From assembly GCF_954871325.1 (NCBI RefSeq), contig NC_088775.1, positions 77,229,561 through 77,293,560 of the forward strand: 64,000 nucleotides of DNA. The letters are read 5' to 3'. The translations under genes and the position numbers were made by a program. Below the pieces are notes generated by a model. It made no database searches, had not been told where the DNA came from, and was given only the letters and a program-made list of their open reading frames with translations. The stretch comes from Gordionus sp. m RMFG-2023 (Eukaryota > Nematomorpha > Gordioida > Chordodea > Parachordodidae). Shown in pieces: positions 1 through 10,200 of this stretch (its first letter is position 1; every line of letters starts with the position of its first letter).

Positions 1-904
1 ATTTTAGATTTTAAATATTCCGATAAACCCTTGACCTCTAGCCCTCTCTTTGTTACTTATAGGAAACCTAAAACTAAAATGTACTCATCATATAACTCAT
101 ATTTAAAAATAATTAAAATTTTATAAATAAAATAATTCAATTTTCCTCTAAATTAGTATATATTGTATTGATATTTTTGTTCAAAGAATCAATTTGAGTA
201 GTTTATTTGCGTAAAATTGTGAGAGACCGGGGTTTGTATGAGATCGTTATCCCTAAAATGCATAAATATTATAAGTAAAATTTTATAATGGTTAAAAAAT
301 TTTTTTTATATCTCATATTATAGAAAAACTCTTTTTATTTAAGTCTTGTTATAGAGGTTATGGTATTGGGATATCAATCTAACCAAAATACAGGTCTTTA
401 CTTTTTGAGCATGCTTAAATTATAAGAGTTAACGGCGTCACTTAACGTACACCAGTTCAGGTGTGCTAAGAAATGGAAACCTCAACTCCCGTTTATAAAA
501 AATATTGCGGCCAATTTATGAATTTTATGAAATCCTCTTAATCTAATCTTAAGCTATTTTATTTCGAAGCTAGGCCTGGGTTTACTGGACCAATAAGATG
601 TATTTAAATTAAGGTTAGATAAATATTTCTTAGTCAAAAATATAAATGTATAGGGTAAGTTTTATACTTAAAAAAAGGAGAATAATAATTTATGTTACGG
701 ACTCTAACCAAAGGCAAAACACGTGGCTTTGAGAAGAAAAAACCAAAAATAAAACTAAACTCGAAAAATAAAAGTCAATTTTTAATAACAAACAACAAAA
801 TTTTGAATTTTTTTTGGTTGTTATTAAATCTATGACATTCTTCAAATAATATACCTCGTTTAAAACACTTTGTCCTAATAATATAGATTAAAGCACTGAT
901 TTTT
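1..904. other. A+T-rich sequence, no gene seen
   Basis: I see no coding region, RNA gene or recognisable mobile-element end here. Base composition is like the intergenic DNA of the rest of the window. Confidence 0.5.
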
Positions 905-1910
905 CTTGAATTTTTATGCTTATACGTCATTTATGAAATGTCATTTCTATGAATTTCATTTCGATGAATGTCATTTCGGTGCAGGTCAATTATGGGCAGC
1001 GCAGAGATAATTTGATGCAGAGAAATTCTAGTGAATTTCAATTAGGCACACTGACAATTTGACGCAAACACAATTCCGCGCAGCCGGCACATGTCATTAC
1101 GACATAGTGACAATTAGCGCTGTCATTTTGGCGCGGAGATATTTCAACTCAACGATAATTTTGCTCATGTTAATTCGGCGCTGTCAATTGGTCGGAAATA
1201 TAATTCGGGCAGAATTTGAAGCTTAATTTTTTTTAAATTAAATATATACAAACTTTATTCTTAAAAACTTAAGAATCTCCCCGGCAGGATAGAATAATTG
1301 AAATTATTTGGTTTATTTATTAAAAATCAAGTAACTAGAACATGCGCATGTTAACAATTTAAAGAAATCACTCCAATCAACCTTTTTTTTTATACATAAG
1401 ATTTAATTACTCAAGATAATTCATCAGTTCGGTTATTGCAATCGCCCTTTAGTTCGGTTTGGTTTTAACCGATAAAAAATTATATATTATATAATTTTAA
1501 AATAAATATATATATCAAAGTTTCAGAATATATTCAAGTTTTATTCATACTCTAAACTAGTTGTTAAATATTATTTGGCATTACGTTAAATCTATAATGT
1601 AAGTTTATAAATTTATCTATAAATGATTCATATGAATTCTCTGAATATTTGCGTGTTGATTCTTCGAGAGTCCGTCTAATTGGCGTATTATCTTGCCCAC
1701 ATTAAATATTATTTTATCATTTTTATTTTATGGAACTATCGTTGGGCCGAATTGTCGTGGCTGGCTAGCGCCAAATTATATTTACGACCAATTGACCACT
1801 TATTGTTGTTGTACTAAATTACCTAGCCTAATTGTCATTGCTCAGAATTAACATAAACGCCTAATAAACATGCGTGGAACTATCTCGGCGCCTAATTTTC
1901 TGAACAGAAT
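905..1910. repeat. Foldback-like element with arms of degenerate ~16-bp units
   Basis: From about 905 to 1215 the sequence is a run of roughly sixteen diverged short units, each with a core like CAATTnGGCGCnnTGA (for example around 1070, 1110, 1170 and 1185). From about 1660 to 1910 similar units run in the opposite orientation (GCGCCnAATT at about 1770 and 1890, CCTAATTGTCA at 1825). Between them lies about 440 bp of plain A+T-rich DNA. Inverted arms of short tandem units around a spacer are the layout of Foldback-type elements. No transposase is seen and outer ends and target duplications are not clear, so the limits are approximate. A degenerate inverted satellite is the alternative. Confidence 0.45.
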
Positions 1911-2208
1911 CGACTTTAAACTAATTTTTTTCGTCTTATAAAAAAAACTGGAACGATGTATTAGTTATTCAAACACTTTCCTAAATACAATCTTGATCAT
2001 ATCTATTTTTTAAATCTATATTTATATTTAAGGGTTTGAGAAACCAAGAACCTTCTTTTATAATAAAATCAATTTTATATATCGGATTTAATTTTGTTGA
2101 TTTAGACACCTTATTAATTGGATTTGCACAAAACATAATTAAAAAAAAATTAAATTAAAATAATCATCCCTTAGATAAGCAATTGATATGATATTTTTTT
2201 CATCTAAG

Positions 2209-2470
2209 GTTCCTCTACCAAAATCTCCCAATAAAATAGTTCTTCCCCCATCTGTTACAACTCCACCAATTGCCCAAACAAAATCAATGCCTCCTCCCGC
2301 AAATAAATTAGCTCCAAAAAAACTCTTCAAACAAGATAACATTGCAGAACCCAAACCCACTGAAAGTGTCAAGAAACCATTCCCGTCAAAAATGCCTAGT
2401 CCTATACATGAAGTTTCACCACCTAGTAGGAAACAATCTGAAGAGATTCCCCAAGATGCCATAAGTAAAC
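2209..2470 (+). CDS. Candidate upstream exon of the pseudophosphatase gene (proline/lysine-rich)
   Basis: An open frame between a possible acceptor (TTTTTTTCATCTAAG) and two possible donors (after 2464 or 2470) encodes a disordered proline-, lysine- and serine-rich stretch (PPSVTTPPIAQTK, then KPFPSKMPSPIHEVSPPS). Either donor leaves one base of a codon, which is the phase required by the exon at 3873, and the proline-rich style matches the C-terminal tail of that gene. The antisense strand is open too, but reads as glycine- and leucine-rich with no recognisable domain. No start codon is established. Joining this exon to the gene is inference; a short exon carrying the usual start of the phosphatase domain may lie between. 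Confidence 0.35.
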
Positions 2471-3872
2471 GTATGTCCGGTGGCAAGCAGTGTAGTGAGG
2501 TTCTGCCTGGCATAGTTATGGGTATATTACTTATTTCAAACATAATTACAAATTATTATTTTTATTCAGTGCTGAAAACGTTAATTTTAAAATGTAATGT
2601 CCAAAAAATAAAACGCCATTAAATTACTCTTTACTTTACAAAAAAAGGAAAAAAATGCGTTATATTTTTTTTCAAAATGGTTTGCATGATTATTTATAAA
2701 AAATTTAACTAATTAATTTTCATGATAATCCTCATGATCTTATCTTTATAAAAATATTGCATCTCAATGTTGATGGCTTTTCTTTATCTATATTAAAACA
2801 ATAAGCCCCCCCCCCCCCCCGCCTTGTTTATTGACTCAATATCATTCCGTAATTTCAAAATACGCTTTTACTTTATTATTTCATTTTATCCTAGTTTTAA
2901 CAACAGTATCCATTTATAAAGAATGGTGTTAAGTATCGAGTTTTTCCAGCCCGAGACAACCTATGGGCCAGTGGCAATTCTTGTCCGGCTCGTGATGCGG
3001 CCCGCCGAATTTTAAAAAAGTTTAAGAGAAGAGATCTCTAACACAAAATATTTATTTTATTCTGTATTCAATTTAATGCATTGAATTTAAAATAACTATG
3101 ATTAATGATGATTATCTATTTTCTTCTAATTATTGCATCCTGTTTTTTTTAAAAAAATTCTTATTTTTTAAATTGTAAATCAGGCAATATAAGGGAAATA
3201 GGAAGGAAATATAAACATAATATTTTTGGGCTACCGACCGAGCCTATATTTTATTGCTGATGTTGCCACGAGACTTATGGGATATAAATTATATGTCCAA
3301 CAAATTCATAAGTATGACGATTTGATCTATATACTGAGCTAAAATAAATTTAATTAAATATCTAAATGTATAATTTTTATTATATCATATAATAATTAAA
3401 AAAGTGTATATTTTACTCGCTACACATTCCAAGTTAACGCATGATGTTATTTTCCCCATTTATTTTTAATGACGAGCACTGTTTTTATTTAATGCGTATT
3501 AAGTTTGTAATGAAATATGTGTAGACCTTAGATTTAATAAACACAAATTTTTAGCCTTGAAATATCGATTTGATTTTGTTTAAACGAAATATATAAAAAA
3601 ATAAATGTTTTTTGCCTTATATATTTTTCATTTTCATCTATTTTGATTGGCAATTCCGGTATTCCCTAAGTATTTGATGCCTAATATTTCACAAAATCCA
3701 TTTAATTTGCACCTTAATTTTAATTAATTTTTAATATATATATATATATAGTGAGTATTGATTTTAAAATTTCTGAGTCTTTAACATTTATTTTACAAAG
3801 AAGGGGAAAGGAAAGGAGAAGAAAAATAATTATAAAATGGTGTATTTATTTAGTCATTATTAAACTTTTTAG
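2471..3872. other. Intergenic or intronic sequence with poly-C tract
   Basis: No coding sequence is recognised. There is a 16-bp C run near 2806 and a short G+C-rich patch at 2940-3010 (CCAGCCCGAGACAACC and CCGGCTCGTGATGCGGCC) that looks like the eroded end of a mobile element, although no partner end was found. If the exon at 2209 belongs to the downstream gene this is its intron. Confidence 0.4.
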
Positions 3873-3991
3873 GTTACAGAGATTTGAAAGAAAGATTGCC
3901 CAATCTCGATATGGGAATTACACACGTGCTAAATTTCCTTCCTCGTTTAACGTTAGACAACTCTAGTCAAAAAGATTTTATTTACAAAAAG
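3873..3991 (+). CDS. Pseudophosphatase exon: start of phosphatase domain
   Basis: Follows acceptor TAAACTTTTTAG and ends at donor AAG|GTTTGC. It begins with two bases of a split codon and encodes YRDLKERLPNLDMGITHVLN and onward, the first beta-alpha-beta part of the domain. Confidence 0.85.
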
Positions 3992-6203
3992 GTTTGCAAT
4001 TCGAAACGAATCAAAAATTTAGATTAATTATATTTATTGCCCACCGGCTTACTTCTCTTACGATAGGCTTAAGATAGTAAAAAAATAATTTGTTAAAAGA
4101 TATGTGCGAAAAATTTTGAATTCCTATCTTTTAACATTACACTTATTTTTAAGTCTTTTTTAAACACACGTACGAGTTGCTTTATACTTATATAATATTT
4201 TAATTTATAAAGGTTTTAGTGATTCGATTTAAAATTTATTTTTCTTACATTTTTGCAGGTTGAAATTCAAGACAATCCATTGACAGATATAAGACAATTT
4301 TTTCCAGAATGCTTTGAATTCATAGATAAGGCTTTAGCCTATAAAACAGAATCGGGGCAGAATGGCAAGGTTTTGCTATTTTGCACCGAAAACGAATACA
4401 TATCATCGTGTATAATGATAGGTACAATATAGTTTCTTAAATCTATGATTTGTTTCTAAAGTTTAAAATAATTTAATTACATTTTAGACAAGTTTATTTT
4501 GGGGTAAAACCGGTAGGGAGTTAGATCTTATGCTGTAAATATTAGAAAGAAACTTATTGATTTATTATTCGTTAAGATTTTATCTATCATCCAAAAAGGA
4601 GCGTTGTTAACGGCTCGATTTTTAAACCCAATATTTTAACTAAAAAAAAATTGCGCAAGCCTTGAGATTTCGTTTATAGATGTTCAAACCTTTCTGTATG
4701 AGCAAAATTTGCCGGCTCACGTAATATTTTCTGGCTAAAATATGGGGTTAACCGTTTTTAAATTCGAGCCGTCTAACAACACTACTGCAAAGGCTACGCG
4801 TTATAAACGCATACATTGCGAGAATAGAAATCCGGAAGTATAAAACTCTAAAAGCAAATATTGTATAAATTAAAAAATTTCTGAAACTTTAACTTCAAAA
4901 TGTGAAAACTCTATAAACAACGGGAACATGATTGTATTGTATTAATAAATTTTTATTTACGATGGTCATATTAATATTAAAAATATTTAAAAGGATGCAA
5001 AATGTTTTTTATTGTATAATGTAGTGTTTCTCAATAAGGATTTTTTTTTATCTCTGTTTGCTCAAAATACAAATCTTTTGTGATATTTATGTTTTAAAAA
5101 TCTTTCATGATAAAATCATATATTTTTTAAACAATATTTATTAAGTCATTTTTAGTTATAAATATTAAAATTTCTTTACTAATCACAGGATACATGATAA
5201 AATTCCAGGGTAAAAAATATAAAGAAGCCTTCGATTTTTTACACGAAAAAAGACCGAACGCCAAACCAGGTGATAACTTCTTACGCAGGCTCAAGCATTT
5301 CGAGAAAGATCTAGAAGAGGAATCGATGTGGGACAATTTGGAAGGTGAAGATATGGATGCCCTTGCCAAGGCGTTGGATTCCGATTTGGACAACGAAATC
5401 GAAGAAAAGAAAGAAACCAACGAGGACAATAAAAACGGCAATAAATCTATCAAGCCCAAAGTAATTTCTAATGCACCACCCGCTCCTCCTATTATTAATA
5501 AAAAAGATCATATTACTACCACTAACACTAACAAGCAACCAGCTTCAACTAATAAGGACTCTAAGGAGTCTAGTAATAAATCACTCGTACCCCCACCCCC
5601 TCTTCCTAAGGATAATAAAAAACCTTCCAGTGATTTGCCGCATAAAACGTTACCTTCTAGTACTCAAGAAAAAGATGTAAAATCTAAGATAGCTAGTCCT
5701 TTGTCTGCCAAAAAAGAAGAGGTTACAAAAACAGCGAAATTATCCCAGGTTTGATATTTAATTATTATTTGCTAATCGCTTAAATGTTAAATAAAATCCG
5801 CGCTTTATTATTATTTTTTACTAATATGCTTAGCATCAAATATTTAATTAATTTTTTTTTATACTAATCGCTATATATAAATTTTCGAAAATCGAAGCCT
5901 ATAACTCATGCTAACACCGATAAAAATGATAGCAATGCTAACAAATTAAATACTGCTGGAACCTTAACTAACAAAAACATTGATTCATCTTCAATCGATA
6001 ATAAAAAAATTAATAATAAAGCTGGGAGGGTACAAGCCCCCTTGGGGTTAAATGCCGCGAACATCTCAGAAAAATCTCATAAAAAACGTTCTTCTAGTTC
6101 ATCATCATCAACCTCATCTAGTAGTTCAACCTCTTCATCTAGTTCTTCAAGTTCATCAAACTCTAGTCATTCATCTGATAATAAAACAAAATCTAAAAAA
6201 TAA
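3873..6203 (+). CDS. Dual-specificity-phosphatase-fold protein, probable pseudophosphatase (STYX-like)
   Basis: Four exons (3873-3991, 4259-4421, 5189-5748, 5898-6203) join in frame across GT-AG introns. The first 125 or so residues follow the cysteine-phosphatase fold of dual-specificity phosphatases: GITHVLNF, then VEIQDNP with the conserved aspartate, a helix FFPECFEFIDKAL, the P-loop strand KVLLFC, and the helices GYMIKFQGKKYKEAFDFLHE and GDNFLRRLKHFE. At the P-loop, where active enzymes have HCxxGxxR, this protein has FCTENEYIS: the cysteine stays, but the histidine, the glycine and the essential arginine are gone. That predicts a protein that binds partners or phosphoproteins without catalysis, as known for STYX, but orthology to STYX is not established. 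An acidic linker and about 270 residues of disordered proline-, lysine- and asparagine-rich tail follow, ending in a polyserine run. The start codon lies upstream of 3873 and is not found. Confidence 0.85.
4259..4421 (+). CDS. Pseudophosphatase exon: Asp loop and P-loop
   Basis: Follows TTTTTGCAG, opens in phase 0 with VEIQDNPLTDI and ends one base into a codon at ATAG|GTACAA. It holds the conserved aspartate and the altered P-loop FCTENEYIS. Confidence 0.9.
4610..4783. mobile_element. hAT-type MITE in the pseudophosphatase intron
   Basis: Its ends AGCGTTGTTAACGGCTCG and CGAGCCGTCTAACAACACT are inverted repeats. It shares its interior (TTGAGATTTCGTTTATAGA, then TTCAAACCTTTCTGTATGAG) with the element at 53255-53475, so the two are copies of one family. 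No coding capacity. A clean target duplication is not visible here, so this copy is the older-looking one. Confidence 0.75.
5189..5748 (+). CDS. Pseudophosphatase exon: last domain helices and acidic/proline-rich tail
   Basis: Starts after AATCACAG completing a glycine codon and ends at CAG|GTTTGA. Reading through the donor would stop within two codons. It encodes the last helices of the domain, the acidic segment MWDNLEGEDMDALAKALDSD and a tail with APPAPPI and PPPPLPK motifs that could bind SH3, WW or EVH1 domains (inference). Confidence 0.9.
5898..6203 (+). CDS. Pseudophosphatase last exon: polyserine tail
   Basis: Begins in phase 0 after a weak acceptor (TCGAAAATCGAAG) and ends at TAA. 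It encodes an Asn/Lys-rich stretch, then SHKKRS followed by about 30 residues that are nearly all serine or threonine, ending KTKSKK. The polyserine run is written with mixed TCA/TCT/AGT codons, so it is not a simple trinucleotide expansion. Confidence 0.75.
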   Translation, partial: PITHANTDKNDSNANKLNTAGTLTNKNIDSSSIDNKKINNKAGRVQAPLGLNAANISEKSHKKRSSSSSSSTSSSSSTSSSSSSSSSNSSHSSDNKTKSKK

Positions 6204-6276
6204 ATTGTTTATTTCTGTGTTGATGAAAAAGGAAACAAATTGTTCGATTACTTTTTAGATCTTGTTGTAAAAAAAC

Positions 6277-6282
6277 AATAAA
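6277..6282 (+). terminator. Polyadenylation signal of the pseudophosphatase gene
   Basis: AATAAA lies 74 bases past the TAA stop, the expected place for a cleavage and polyadenylation signal. Confidence 0.6.
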
Positions 6283-7002
6283 ATTCCAATTTATTTTTTG
6301 ATCCACATTATAATAAAATTTAATTTAATCATTTGTTTAAAATATTATATTTTTTTGAATACCTTTAAATCATTAAATTGATTATAACAAGGCGCGAAAC
6401 TATTCGTTATAAATCGAACGTTACCATAAATTTGAATCATTAATAATTGTATATATATATATTATTATTATAAAATTTACTTATTACCATTATGATTTAT
6501 GTTTAGACTTGATTTAAATGACAAAAATTAAATGATTACTTATTTATAAAAAAAGCTATTTAAAAAACCCTGTAATTTATATAATTTAATGAGAACGCTA
6601 AATAACCTATTATCAATGGTTGAAATCAATTCTTGCAAAATATTAATTCTTAATATATCATTTTTTTATTAATATGATCATTATGTCATCTTACTAAAAA
6701 GTTGCACAAATAATTATATGCTTTTTTAGTTTCTGATTACATGTATATATATAGTCGTCGCCCTTGAAAAAACCAATTGTGAATACATTAAAATTTTTAT
6801 ATTAGATTTGAATTAAATAATTTAGCAATTTTATAAAAAAACATATAAATAATATCGATATAATAGTGTAAATTACTATTATATATTCAAAATATCAAAG
6901 CTTGATGAAAGTTTGATTGAGAGAACCTTATCTAATAAACTCAAATTTAATGTATTTGAGTCAGATAATAGATTATATTTAATAAATTAAATTTGACTTA
7001 GC
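6283..7002. other. Spacer between two convergent genes
   Basis: A+T-rich, with no ORF or repeat recognised apart from a short stretch near 6750 that weakly resembles the sequence at 61824. It separates the 3' ends of the pseudophosphatase and acyl-CoA dehydrogenase genes. Confidence 0.5.
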
Positions 7003-7008
7003 TTTATT
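7003..7008 (-). terminator. Polyadenylation signal of the VLCAD gene
   Basis: AATAAA on the minus strand, 68 bases past the TAA stop at 7076. Confidence 0.6.
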
Positions 7009-7075
7009 TTGCAGATATAATTTAGTATAAGAATCTTATTTTGAGCTAAAGTGAATAGGAAAATTCTTAAAATTT

Positions 7076-7231
7076 TTAAAATCCCAATGGATGATTGCCC
7101 ATAATAGTTCCATGCTTAACAATTTCATCGGAAACTTTTTTCATATCATGAAACCTTCCTTCTTTATCGGGAGATTTTTTGATGCTATGTTCTATCACCG
7201 CAGCTAAATCCATCCTTACTTTTTCGTCTGC
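7076..7231 (-). CDS. ACADVL: VLCAD last exon
   Basis: Acceptor TTTATATAG. Encodes [31 protein letters not shown] and the C-terminus GNHPLGF, then TAA. Confidence 0.92.
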   Translation of the reverse strand, partial: ADEKVRMDLAAVIEHSIKKSPDKEGRFHDMKKVSDEIVKHGTIMGNHPLGF

Positions 7232-10200
7232 CTATATAAATAAATTATTATTTGATATAAATGTGTATTTTGTTTAAATTTATTGTATTGCCTATAGTTT
7301 AAAAAAATGCTGTAGTTATGAACGTTAGTTTTTTTTTAAAAAAAACTCACTCTTAAAGCAGAAATGATTATATCATACCTCGGCACAAAACAGACTGACG
7401 AGACTGGCCTGATGCTGTAAGCCAGTTAGCCAGTTTTCATCTGACCACTTATTAGAAGTAGTATTCAAGGCGGTTAAAATACGAGATAGACCTACACTGG
7501 TGGCGAATATCAACGAAGCGCTTTCAGCTAATCGTGTGAGACCGAACTCGTCAAAGGTGAATGGTTCGTTTTTAATGGCTATACCGTTTTTCAAAACGTA
7601 AGCTCGGACCGTTGCCGAAAAATAGTGAGCCAAGCAAGCGAGAGTGGATTCGCAACGTTTGAGGATGAGATTCAAGGGAGGAGGTAAAGTAGTGGTGTTC
7701 GATAAGGGAGGAAACATCGAAATAGGTGTCCTTATATAAATCACGCAGTTCATGTTTTTTTTGTAATTTTAAAATATTTTCTCAAATTTCTTCGCTATAA
7801 TCAGGTTTCAAAAGATTATTTTTTTCGTCTGGACCAGGGTAAAGAATATTTAGGCGTAAATTAGACATGATTTAGTGTTAAGTCTATCTTTGAAGTTCTA
7901 TAGTATTTCTCATTATGAATTTTAATCTCACTCATACATTTATATAAATTTGACAAAATATATATTTATTGTAAAATAATAAATGAAACCTTTTAATTTG
8001 ATCGAAGAAATCATTTTTGAGCAGTTCGAAATTGGAGATAGGATTTTTCAAAGCTCTTTGCAAATTCTTCAAATAAACTCCAATATACTTTTTTTATATT
8101 TAAAAAAAATTTAAACATCTAATTAATGTAAAAAAGTTTTTATGATTTCGATCTTTGGCGGTTTTTAAATATAAAATCTTTAAAGTTAAATCTTTGATGA
8201 ATTTGGGATAATAAAATCTTGTAATCTAAATCTTTCGTGATCTTAGAGATATTAAAATCTTTGATGATTAAATAATTTGTAAAGATAATTTTTATGATTA
8301 TGCATATGTAAATTTAATCTTTATTATTATTTAAATAATTTTTAAATGTTATTTATTAAATTTGGTTAAATAATCATTTTTATAATTTTTTTGAAGAGGT
8401 TAAATTATTGTTCAAATTCAATGACACTTTTTATAATTTTTCGCATTTTTTTGTGAAAAAAAGGGAAAAATATATAGTTAAAATAAATTATGATTTCAAA
8501 TGAATAAGTATAAAAAAGTGACAATTGTCATAATCGTTAGTTTTAAATTTTTTAAATTTTTTAGAAGAATGGGTAAAAAGATATATCGTAAATATATACG
8601 AGATCAGGTTTGGGCCATAAAAAAAAATTTGAACCGGGATTTGGGTTTAAAAAGAAAAATTAATTACGTTTCTTCTTTTGTTAAAATATATTTATAATTG
8701 GAATATTCTCTGAGATTTAGGATAAAACAAGTTTTGCAATTTAAGTTTAAACATTACAAATATATTCCTCGGATCAGACTCGGTTCCAAAAAAAAAAAAA
8801 AATCAAACCTGACTTAAAGTAATAAAATCAAGAATGGTTGTATCAAACTTGACATCCACCCAGAGCTATAAAGATTTTGAGAATTTCGCTTGTTCCCTCG
8901 AAGATCCTGAAAACCCTCAAATCTCTCATAACTCTCTCCAATCCGGTATCTGTCATAAATCCCATGCCCCCGTGGATTTGAATAGCCTCGTCTATGACAA
9001 ACCAAGCGAATTCCTATTTAAAAAATAATATATTAAAATAAATTTTTTTTAAAAAATAAATTATATTAGCCAAAAAAGTTAGGCTATTATTTTTTTTTTG
9101 TATAATGATTGTTTTGTTATAAATAAAAACCTTAATTTTACTATATTTTGGATGAGTTTTTAATTGATTGCTAAATTTTAATATAAATAATTATGTATAT
9201 TGGGTTAATCCTGAAAATATTTTATTGATATGATAAATTGCTGTAATATTTTCCCGTTTAATATTCCATATTTACTAAAATTAATTCAGAAGCAGTTTAT
9301 GAAACTATTTTATGCAAAAATATTTAATTATTATATAAATAATCGTGTTGACATTTTACTTTCTTTAATTATAAATTCTTTTTTTTTAGAAACATGTATT
9401 AGATAATGAAGATTACATTATGATAAGATACATTTGATTTAGTCAATTTTAATTTTATTAATTTAACAATGGTTCATAGGAAAGCAGATAGCATCATCCC
9501 GTTTTTTAAGCCATCAACAATATAATATTCAAAGTTCTAGAAGAGTCAACATACCGTACACTCTCGAACCTTTAGGTCTCAATACTTAGATGGTAAGAGG
9601 CCAGATGGATTAAAGTTAATTTCATGGGAAAGAAGTATCCCTCTCGCTTAGGATTACACTTGTGTAGATATATTCGCTAAAATACACTTATGTTTTTGGT
9701 GTCAGAAATAAAAAACAAACATAATATGCTAAACTATTAAATTTGTTTCTGTTGTCACATCAACCCAAGAATCGGCCGTGAGGCACTTCCCTTCCTGAAA
9801 GAAATAGGAAGAAAAAATTCATCTCACATCCAAAAGAATATTTCTATCTTCGCCATAACATTGGCTTATTCACGGTTCCGTGTAGCCTATCCATCGTTAA
9901 TAATAGTATTATTATTAATAATTTATTTTGGTATTTTTTTAAATATGTAAATTTATTTATTTTAGGTTTTGTTTTAACCTATACCTAATGAATATAGATT
10001 ATAATATAATTATAAAAAGTATCATGTAACAAAATTAAAGAAATTTTTAATTTATATTTTAAAAAAAGATTTCCGCCAACGCTAGTTTTATATATATATT
10101 TAAAAATTATAAAATTATTAGTATCATTACATAACATTAAGATAATATTAATTTTCGTGGGTTAAAGTAATAACACACAAGAATAAAATATTTAAATTAA

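Noticed and set aside
2139-2543. Minus-strand 134-codon frame, glycine-rich
   Set aside because: The plus-strand frame has better splice sites, phase agreement with the next exon and a plausible disordered-tail composition; the minus frame matches nothing recognisable.
2806-2821. Poly-C tract as an origin or regulatory element
   Set aside because: Simple homopolymer without further signals; similar tracts accompany mobile-element ends elsewhere.
6740-6785. Similarity between about 6750 and 61824 (CGCCCT..AAAAAACCAA)
   Set aside because: Short match in A+T-rich DNA; may be a relic of one LTR family but cannot be supported by eye.
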